Shown here piece by piece: positions 1 through 3,875 of a stretch of 11,588 nucleotides of DNA (position 1 is the stretch's first letter; each line of letters starts with the position of its first letter). Below the pieces are notes generated by a model, which saw only the letters and a program-made list of their open reading frames with translations, searched no databases and was not told the DNA's origin. Source of the stretch: Candidatus Nealsoniibacteriota bacterium (lineage in GTDB: Bacteria; Patescibacteriota; Minisyncoccia; Minisyncoccales; PWPS01); contig PWII01000063.1 in NCBI GenBank assembly GCA_003561025.1, forward strand, positions 1 through 11,588, in the 5' to 3' direction. A program made the translations under genes and the position numbers.

Positions 1-81
1 GAAGAAGAAATTGATGAAGACGAGAAAGAAGAGACCGGTGAAGACAAGAAAAATGAGGGAAGTAGCTGGGAAGAAGTTTAA
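1..81 (+). CDS. C-terminal end of an unidentified acidic protein (partial)
   Basis: An open frame enters from the left edge and ends at a TAA at 79-81. The 26 visible residues are almost all Glu, Asp and Lys, followed by a short GSSWEEV end. This is a low-complexity charged tail and allows no family assignment. The stop lies 39 bp before recA, and I see no hairpin terminator between them, so the gene could be co-transcribed with recA. The call rests only on the open frame and its coding-like composition, because the body of the gene lies outside the window. Confidence 0.5.
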   Translation, partial: EEEIDEDEKEETGEDKKNEGSSWEEV

Positions 82-120
82 TTTATAAAAGATACTATTA
101 TAAAAAAATAAAAAATTATT

Positions 121-1155
121 ATGAGTAAGAAAAAAGAGAAGAAGGGAGAAAAGAAGGAAGAAAAGGTTAATAAAAGATTAACAGAGACGATAGAAGAGAT
201 AAAGCAACAATTTGGGGAAGGCTCACTAATGAAGCTTGATGAAGTGAAAAATGTAGAAGTTGATAGTATCTCTACAGGATCATTATCTCTAGATATGGCT
301 TTGGGAATAAATGGAGTCCCAAGAGGCAGAGTTGTTGAAATTTTTGGAAGCGCTTCTACCGGAAAAACAACCCTTTCTCTTCATATACTTGCAAAGGCGC
401 AAGAAGAAGGAGGGGTGGGAGCCTTTATTGATGTAGAAAATGCACTAGATCCTCAATATGCAAAAAGAATAGGCGTAAAGATAGAAGATCTTCTTATTTC
501 TCAGCCCGATTCTGGGGAACAAGCCTTACAAATAGTAGAAACGTTAGTTCGTTCCGGAGAAGTCGATGTTATAGTGGTGGACTCTGTTGCTGCCCTTGCT
601 CCTAAAGCAGAAATAGCAGGCGAGATTGGTGACCATCATATTGGACTTCAGGCACGACTTATGTCTTCTGCGCTAAGAAAACTTTCCAAAATAATATCAG
701 AAACAGGGACGGTCGTTATATTTCTTAATCAGACGAGAGTAAATATTGGTCAGAGGTTTGGAAACCCTCAAACTACTTCTGGTGGACTTGCCTTAAAATT
801 TTATGCTTCTGTTAGAATAAATCTTACTCAAATAGCTCAAATAAAGAGCAAAGAAGATATTATAGGAAATAGAATTAGAGCAAAGGTTGTAAAGAACAAA
901 GTAGGAGCTCCATTTAGAGGGGGCGAGTTTGATATCTATTATAATGAGGGCATTTCCAAACACGGAGAATTAATCAATTTAGGACTAAAAGAAAAAATAG
1001 TTACAAGAACAGGTGCTTGGTATAATTACGGAGACAAAAAGCTGGGACAGGGAATGGAGCAATCAAAGCAATTCCTAAAAGAAAACCCCGATCTTACGAA
1101 AAAGATCGAGGAAGAGATAATAGCAAAGCTAAAAAATCAAGAAGCTATAAATTAG
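121..1155 (+). CDS. recA: RecA recombinase
   Basis: RecA is an ATP-dependent cytosolic recombinase that forms filaments on single-stranded DNA and drives strand exchange and repair. The 344 residues align by eye along the whole E. coli protein with a +10 offset. There is a Lys/Glu-rich N-terminal extension (1-18) and a Walker A loop GSASTGKTT at 76-84 with K82. The catalytic Glu E106 lies in FIDVENALDP, Walker B VIVVD is at 150-154, the allosteric Q204 is present, and loop L2 lies around 205-222. The C-terminal domain ends at GQG...LKENPDL plus a short helix, and the long acidic tail of E. coli RecA is missing. Two changes stand out: GPES in Walker A becomes GSAS, and Glu in L2 (PETT) becomes Gln (PQTT). 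The ATG at 121 is used because homology to other RecA proteins begins soon after it; the AT-rich leader has no Shine-Dalgarno sequence. The 3' end overlaps rpsR by 11 bp, tail to tail. Confidence 0.97.
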   Translation: MSKKKEKKGEKKEEKVNKRLTETIEEIKQQFGEGSLMKLDEVKNVEVDSISTGSLSLDMALGINGVPRGRVVEIFGSASTGKTTLSLHILAKAQEEGGVGAFIDVENALDPQYAKRIGVKIEDLLISQPDSGEQALQIVETLVRSGEVDVIVVDSVAALAPKAEIAGEIGDHHIGLQARLMSSALRKLSKIISETGTVVIFLNQTRVNIGQRFGNPQTTSGGLALKFYASVRINLTQIAQIKSKEDIIGNRIRAKVVKNKVGAPFRGGEFDIYYNEGISKHGELINLGLKEKIVTRTGAWYNYGDKKLGQGMEQSKQFLKENPDLTKKIEEEIIAKLKNQEAIN

Positions 1156-1342
1156 TGTATGGGACAAGAGCCATATAGCGGGCCCTCTTTATAGCCTTAA
1201 CAAGTTTTTTCTGGTGTTTTGAACAGACACCAGTCTTTCTTTTTGGTCTTATCTTATGCATATCAGACATAAAGCGCACAATAATCTCTGTATTCTTGAA
1301 ATCTATTTTTTTTATATTGTTTTGACAAAAATAACACTGCAT
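1145..1342 (-). CDS. rpsR: 30S ribosomal protein bS18, zinc-binding type
   Basis: bS18 sits on the platform of the small ribosomal subunit next to bS6. At 65 residues it is shorter than the roughly 75 of E. coli. The diagnostic core is present: KIRPKRKTG (30-38) and the basic KAIKRARYMALVPYT end (49-63). C3 and C6 (CYFC) near the start, with C40 and H43 (CSKH) downstream, form a CxxC...CxxH set. This is the Cys-containing 'C+' form of the protein, which is thought to bind zinc. It is the last gene of an rpsF-ssb-rpsR operon, 19 bp after ssb, an order conserved across bacteria. There is no Shine-Dalgarno sequence before the ATG. Its stop codon lies inside the end of recA on the opposite strand. 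Confidence 0.95.
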   Translation of the reverse strand: MQCYFCQNNIKKIDFKNTEIIVRFMSDMHKIRPKRKTGVCSKHQKKLVKAIKRARYMALVPYTNL

Positions 1343-1361
1343 ATATTTTTTAGAAAATAAT

Positions 1362-1805
1362 TTAGAACGGGATATCTTCTACATCGATATCATCGTCTTC
1401 GTCTATTACTGGGATTTCTCTTTTTTGAGAGCTTGTGTCAGGGTTAGATTCTTTTCTACCTCCTGTCTCTCCTTCATTTTTTGGACCAAATTGTACTTTT
1501 TCAGCAACTATCTCAGTTTTGTATCTCTTGTTTCCGTCCTTATCATCCCATGAACTTGTTTGCATTCTCCCTTCAAAAAGAGCAAGAGAACCCTTTTTTA
1601 GGTACTGAGAGGTTGTATCGGCAAGATTTCCAAAACAGACAATATTATGAAATTCTGTTTTTTCTTGCCTTGTTCCGGATTTGTCCGTGAAGTAGCTATT
1701 TGTAGCAACTCCGATATTTACGACGCTTGTTCCACTTTCCGGAATTGTTCTTTTTTCCGGATCTCTTGTAAGACGACCTACTATAAAAACTTTATTGAGA
1801 TTCAT
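1362..1805 (-). CDS. ssb: Single-stranded DNA-binding protein
   Basis: SSB coats single-stranded DNA during replication and repair and recruits partner enzymes through its C-terminal tip. The 147 residues show the OB fold at about 1-108: it opens MNLNKVFIVGRLTRDPE, continues with TEFHNIVCFGN (50-60) and KKGSLALFEGRMQTSSW (70-86), and closes with RYKTEIVAEKVQF. W86 matches the DNA-stacking W88 of E. coli, while the E. coli W54 position is Phe here. A disordered, Gly/Ser/Glu-rich linker (109-135) leads to an acidic end finishing DIPF, the canonical partner-docking tip. It is the middle gene of the rpsF-ssb-rpsR operon, 39 bp after rpsF. An AGGT a few bases before the ATG is at best a weak ribosome-binding site. 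Confidence 0.96.
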   Translation of the reverse strand: MNLNKVFIVGRLTRDPEKRTIPESGTSVVNIGVATNSYFTDKSGTRQEKTEFHNIVCFGNLADTTSQYLKKGSLALFEGRMQTSSWDDKDGNKRYKTEIVAEKVQFGPKNEGETGGRKESNPDTSSQKREIPVIDEDDDIDVEDIPF

Positions 1806-1844
1806 ATAGATTACCTATTAATTTATAAATACACCTTATTATTT

Positions 1845-2234
1845 TTATAGCATCTCATCTATTTTTGCGTCAATCTCTTTTAGTTTTGCCTTTTCCGGCT
1901 TTAGAGATCTTCGCTTTCTCTTCGGCTCCTCATCTTCATCTTTTCTGCCTACCTCTTTTTTAATAAGCAGAGTACGAAGAATGTTTGACTCATCGCCTAT
2001 CTTCTCCTTTATCTTTTTTATCTTTTCTTCTGTAATACCAAAATCTACGGCAGTAAGGTAGGCCTCAGATTTTTTGTCTATATCATATGCCAACTTTTTT
2101 TTGATAGGCATATGCTCTTTTTCTATCATACCACCCTCTTTCTTTATAGCCTCTTTTATCTTTTCATGATATGAGATAGCTTCTTCTTCAGTAAGAGACG
2201 GAGTGATAAGATAATTTAATTCATATGATCTCAT
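1845..2234 (-). CDS. rpsF: 30S ribosomal protein bS6
   Basis: bS6 binds bS18 and 16S rRNA on the platform of the small subunit. It has 129 residues. The ferredoxin-like core is at about 1-95: MRSYELNYLITPSLTEEE at the start, KKEGGMIEKE (31-40), the KKKLAYDIDKKSEAYLTAVDF strands, and ILRTLLIKK at the end of the core. A charged tail of about 34 residues (96-129) follows, rich in Lys, Arg and Glu; tails of varying length are common in bS6. It is the first gene of the rpsF-ssb-rpsR operon. A consensus promoter lies directly upstream, giving a leader of about 25 nt without a Shine-Dalgarno sequence. Its position next to ssb and rpsR confirms the assignment. Confidence 0.94.
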   Translation of the reverse strand: MRSYELNYLITPSLTEEEAISYHEKIKEAIKKEGGMIEKEHMPIKKKLAYDIDKKSEAYLTAVDFGITEEKIKKIKEKIGDESNILRTLLIKKEVGRKDEDEEPKRKRRSLKPEKAKLKEIDAKIDEML

Positions 2235-2265
2235 TTTTTATCTTTTTCAATTTTTAAGCCTCCCT

Positions 2266-2294
2266 ATTATAGCACCACTTATCTAAAGAATCAA
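2266..2294 (-). promoter_or_regulatory. Promoter of the rpsF-ssb-rpsR operon
   Basis: On the minus strand a -35 TTGATT (2294-2289), a 17-nt spacer and a perfect -10 TATAAT (2271-2266) occur with an extended -10 TG (TGCTATAAT). Spacing and sequence fit a housekeeping sigma-70-type promoter. Transcription would begin near 2259, about 25 nt before the rpsF start. Confidence 0.8.
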
Positions 2295-2308
2295 CCCAAG
2301 TAAGCTAT

Positions 2309-2327
2309 GGGGACTTTAACTCCTGCA
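2309..2327 (-). repeat. Left copy of a short TGCAGGAGTT element
   Basis: Read on the minus strand, this stretch is TGCAGGAGTT followed by AAAGTCCCC. A related copy, TGCAGGAGTT followed by TTACCCCC, lies on the plus strand at 3781-3798. The pair is therefore inverted and brackets the fic gene. The ten identical bases and the shared run of C at the end suggest a dispersed intergenic element, but two copies are not proof. Confidence 0.4.
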
Positions 2328-2328
2328 A

Positions 2329-2346
2329 GAAGAGAGGAATCTCTTC
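2329..2346. repeat. Perfect 7-bp hairpin with GGAA loop
   Basis: GAAGAGA and TCTCTTC pair perfectly around a GGAA loop, a stable GNRA-type tetraloop in plus-strand RNA. No T-run follows on either strand, so it is not a standard terminator. It sits between the TGCAGGAGTT element and the GTCAT-type repeats and is probably part of the same repeat cluster. Confidence 0.45.
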
Positions 2347-2355
2347 AAAACCCCA

Positions 2356-2424
2356 GTCATCCCGAGCTTGTCGAGGGACCCCTTCAAAACAGGAAGAGAT
2401 TCTTCGGCTACGCCTCAGAATGAC
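2356..2424. repeat. Inverted pair of GTCATyCyGAG repeats
   Basis: The left arm GTCATCCCGAG (2356-2366) and the reverse complement of 2414-2424, GTCATTCTGAG, match at 9 of 11 positions and face each other. The left unit continues as GCTTGTCGAGGGACC. The right unit, read on the minus strand, continues as GCGTAGCCGAAGAATCTC. Both resemble a class of short intergenic repeats of this form that I recall from several bacterial phyla; this is recollection, not a database result. A CTTCAAAAC direct repeat (2343-2351 and 2382-2390) lies at the edge of and within it. Confidence 0.6.
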
Positions 2425-2532
2425 CAAAAAAAAAGAGCCTCAGAATGACCAAAAAAGAGATTCAGAATGACCAAAAAAGAGATTCAGAATGGCAAAGAGC
2501 TTGATGAGATTCTTCACTTCGCCCAGAATGAC
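2416..2532. repeat. Degenerate tandem array of CAGAATGAC units
   Basis: CAGAATGRC recurs at 2416, 2441, 2463, 2485 and 2524. The central copies are 25, 22 and 22 bp apart and are separated by A-runs plus GAGATT or GAGCCT. The last copy is preceded by GAGATTCTTCACTTCGCC, a near copy of the stretch before the first (GATTCTTCGGCTACGCC). The array looks like partial amplification of one end of the GTCATTCTGAG repeat. No coding potential is seen. Confidence 0.7.
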
Positions 2533-2538
2533 TCTTAA

Positions 2539-2564
2539 ATATTTACCAAGAGATATTTACCAAG
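2539..2564. repeat. Two tandem copies of ATATTTACCAAG
   Basis: The 12-mer ATATTTACCAAG occurs at 2539-2550 and again at 2553-2564, separated by AG (period 14). It adjoins the end of the CAGAATGAC array. Function unknown; it may be a simple duplication. Confidence 0.6.
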
Positions 2565-2689
2565 GTGCGACCTATGCAAACTCAAGCAATTTTTGATTAC
2601 TCTTGTTGTATAAAAAATAAATTTAAAAAGAAAAAATAATATAGCCCTTGAAAGAGAAGGATTTTTTATTATTCTCTTTGTTTAAAATA

Positions 2690-2747
2690 CGTGAATTAGT
2701 GCTGTTTTTTGAACATATTCACGGATAATTGACAATTTTGCGTGAAT
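2690..2747. promoter_or_regulatory. Three CGTGAAT operator-like repeats before fic
   Basis: CGTGAAT occurs at 2690-2696 (plus), 2717-2723 (inverted, as ATTCACG) and 2741-2747 (plus). Copies two and three form a perfect 7-bp inverted repeat with a 17-nt spacer that encloses the TTGACA -35 box of the likely fic promoter. The third copy lies in the -35/-10 spacer. Start-to-start distances are 27 and 24 bp. The arrangement fits operators for a repressor acting on fic. The binding protein is unknown. Confidence 0.55.
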
Positions 2748-2757
2748 TTGATACAAA
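2729..2757 (+). promoter_or_regulatory. Putative fic promoter
   Basis: A perfect -35 TTGACA (2729-2734) is followed after 17 nt by TACAAA (2752-2757), a 4-of-6 match to the -10 consensus. Transcription would start within a few bases of the ATG at 2767, so the mRNA would be nearly leaderless. The weak -10 lowers confidence, but overlap with the CGTGAAT repeats supports a regulated promoter here. Confidence 0.45.
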
Positions 2758-2766
2758 TGGAGAGAT

Positions 2767-3642
2767 ATGCCTATAAACAATAAAAATAAAAAAAAGATTC
2801 AAGAGTTAAAGCTTGAGTACGATAGTTTAAAAAAAGGAAAAGAGCCTCTCCTGAATATGATTGATGAAGTGGAGCTTCCTGAGAATGTTTATAACTCTAA
2901 TGCTATTGAAAACTCTACTTTGACTCTAAATGAAACAGAAAAGATTCTTTTAGAAATGGATATTTCTAGAGAAGTTTCTTTAAGAGAGGTCTTTGAAGCA
3001 AAAAACCTAGCAAGAGTTGTTGAGTATAAAAAGAAAAAAGCTGAGAAAGAAGACTTGAATAAGAATCTTATTATTTTCCTCCACGAAATGCTTATCGGAG
3101 GAATCAACGATAAGATCGCCGGTCGTTTTCGGAAAAAAGGAGAATATGTGAGAGTTGGAACATATATCGCACCACCACCAGAGAAAGTAGAAAAAATGAT
3201 AGAAAACACTATATTAGATTATTTAAATAATTTAGATGTTTATTTCTTAGATCGAATCGTAAAATTCCATCTTGATTTTGAGAAAATACATCCTTTTTGT
3301 GATGGCAACGGGCGTATCGGAAGAGCTCTTATTAACTTTCAGCTTTTACAGTTTGGTTTTCCTCGTGTTATTATTCGAAACAAAGAAAAGAAAAACTATT
3401 ATCAGGCTTTCAAAGAATATATAGCAAAAAACAACACTAAGACGATGGAGAAGATAATTTTCCTTGCAGTATCTGAGTCTTTTAACAAAAGATTAGCTTA
3501 TCTTAAAGGGAAAGACATTATTCCTTTAGCAGAGTATATTAAAAAGAACAATCTTTCTTCTTCTTCATTAACCAATGCCGCCTTAAGGCAAACCATTCCT
3601 GCATTTCGAGAAAAAGGAGTGTGGAAGATTGCTAATAAATAA
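2767..3642 (+). CDS. Fic-domain protein (putative AMP transferase)
   Basis: Fic enzymes transfer AMP, or another nucleotide-derived group, from a nucleotide to hydroxyl side chains of target proteins. The 291 residues include the full catalytic motif HPFCDGNGRIGR at 175-186, with H175 as general base and D179 and N181 in the metal/phosphate loop. A target-docking flap lies near RVGTYIAPPP (129-138). At 44-49, SNAIEN matches the inhibitory motif [S/T]xxxE[G/N], with E48 as the expected blocking Glu. That makes it a self-inhibited Fic with the N-terminal inhibitory helix (class II), which would explain why no separate antitoxin gene is next to it. The C-terminal part (about 250-291) looks like a small helical, possibly winged-helix segment ending REKGVWKI; DNA binding there is only a guess. 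A GGAG four bases before the ATG is close for a ribosome-binding site. The gene stands alone in a repeat-rich island. Target and physiological role cannot be read from the sequence. Confidence 0.9.
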   Translation: MPINNKNKKKIQELKLEYDSLKKGKEPLLNMIDEVELPENVYNSNAIENSTLTLNETEKILLEMDISREVSLREVFEAKNLARVVEYKKKKAEKEDLNKNLIIFLHEMLIGGINDKIAGRFRKKGEYVRVGTYIAPPPEKVEKMIENTILDYLNNLDVYFLDRIVKFHLDFEKIHPFCDGNGRIGRALINFQLLQFGFPRVIIRNKEKKNYYQAFKEYIAKNNTKTMEKIIFLAVSESFNKRLAYLKGKDIIPLAEYIKKNNLSSSSLTNAALRQTIPAFREKGVWKIANK

Positions 3643-3667
3643 AAAAACCTTGAAAAATAAAAATGGC

Positions 3668-3688
3668 TGTTGACATCTGATGTCAACA
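3668..3688. promoter_or_regulatory. 21-bp perfect palindrome downstream of fic
   Basis: TGTTGACATC and GATGTCAACA are exact reverse complements separated by one T (3678). As RNA this would fold into a 9-bp stem with a 3-nt CTG loop. No T-run follows on the plus strand. On the minus strand the stem is followed, after GCC, by a T-rich stretch, so a weak minus-strand terminator is possible. The exact two-fold symmetry also fits a protein-binding site. It lies 26 bp after the fic stop. Confidence 0.5.
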
Positions 3689-3716
3689 ACAGAAAATAAA
3701 ACAATTCGGAGGATCA

Positions 3717-3743
3717 ATGAAGAGCTTTCTTGTTTTTAAATAA
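3717..3743 (+). CDS. Possible 8-residue peptide ORF with strong Shine-Dalgarno
   Basis: GGAGG at 3708-3712 lies four bases before an ATG that opens the frame MKSFLVFK and then a TAA. This is the best-formed ribosome-binding site in the window, although the ORF is only eight codons. It falls between the palindrome and the terminator-like hairpin, upstream of the sugar phosphomutase gene. It could be a leader peptide, the remnant of a gene cut short by a stop, or chance. I see no sign of translation beyond the match to the site. Confidence 0.2.
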   Translation: MKSFLVFK

Positions 3744-3780
3744 ATCAGTCACCGTCAATTGAAAACAAAACTATAAAAAA

Positions 3781-3802
3781 TGCAGGAGTTTTACCCCCTG
3801 CA
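3781..3802 (-). terminator. Terminator-like hairpin, minus-strand orientation
   Basis: On the minus strand TGCAGG pairs with CCTGCA, extended by a G-U and a G-C pair around a GTAAAA loop, and is followed directly by TTTTTT (3780-3775). This is the shape of a rho-independent terminator. On the plus strand the stem is followed only by a GT-rich stretch. No annotated minus-strand gene runs into it. The left half is also the right-hand copy of the TGCAGGAGTT element seen at 2309-2327. Confidence 0.45.
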
Positions 3803-3813
3803 GGTTGTGGTTT

Positions 3814-3841
3814 TTGCAAAGGCAGTCTATTTTTGTATAAT
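3814..3841 (+). promoter_or_regulatory. Promoter of the phosphomannomutase gene
   Basis: TTGCAA (3814-3819), a 16-nt spacer and a perfect -10 TATAAT (3836-3841) give an expected start near 3848 and a leader of about 28 nt. The same TTGCAA-16-TATAAT layout occurs before the holin-like gene on the other strand (10705-10678), which supports both calls. Confidence 0.7.
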
Positions 3842-3875
3842 GAAGAAAGAAGATTAAAAATAAGATAAAAATTTT

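Larger units (their letters stand above)
2565..2766 (+). other. AT-rich upstream region of fic
   Basis: This is the rest of the 532-bp stretch (2235-2766) between rpsF and fic. It holds no convincing gene. It contains an 8-bp inverted repeat, AAAGAGAA (2651-2658) and TTCTCTTT (2672-2679), with a 13-nt loop and no clear T-run after it. Next come the three CGTGAAT motifs and the putative fic promoter, both listed separately. The part at 2565-2650 shows only AT-rich sequence. Confidence 0.5.

Noticed and set aside
1144..1195. Shared terminator hairpin at the recA/rpsR junction
   Set aside because: The pairing bases are far apart, mostly within rpsR coding sequence, and no T-run follows on either strand.
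2416..2532. Possible CRISPR array
   Set aside because: Repeats are only about 9-10 bp, the intervening parts are themselves repetitive A-runs, spacing varies, and no cas genes are near.
2235..2766. Hidden tRNA or structured RNA gene in the long gap before fic
   Set aside because: I found no cloverleaf or TTCRANY-type element; the structure present is explained by short repeats and operator-like motifs.
2889..3209. Minus-strand open frame of 106 codons inside fic
   Set aside because: It lies fully antisense to an intact Fic protein and its Ser/Phe-rich translation is typical of an antisense shadow of AT-rich coding sequence.
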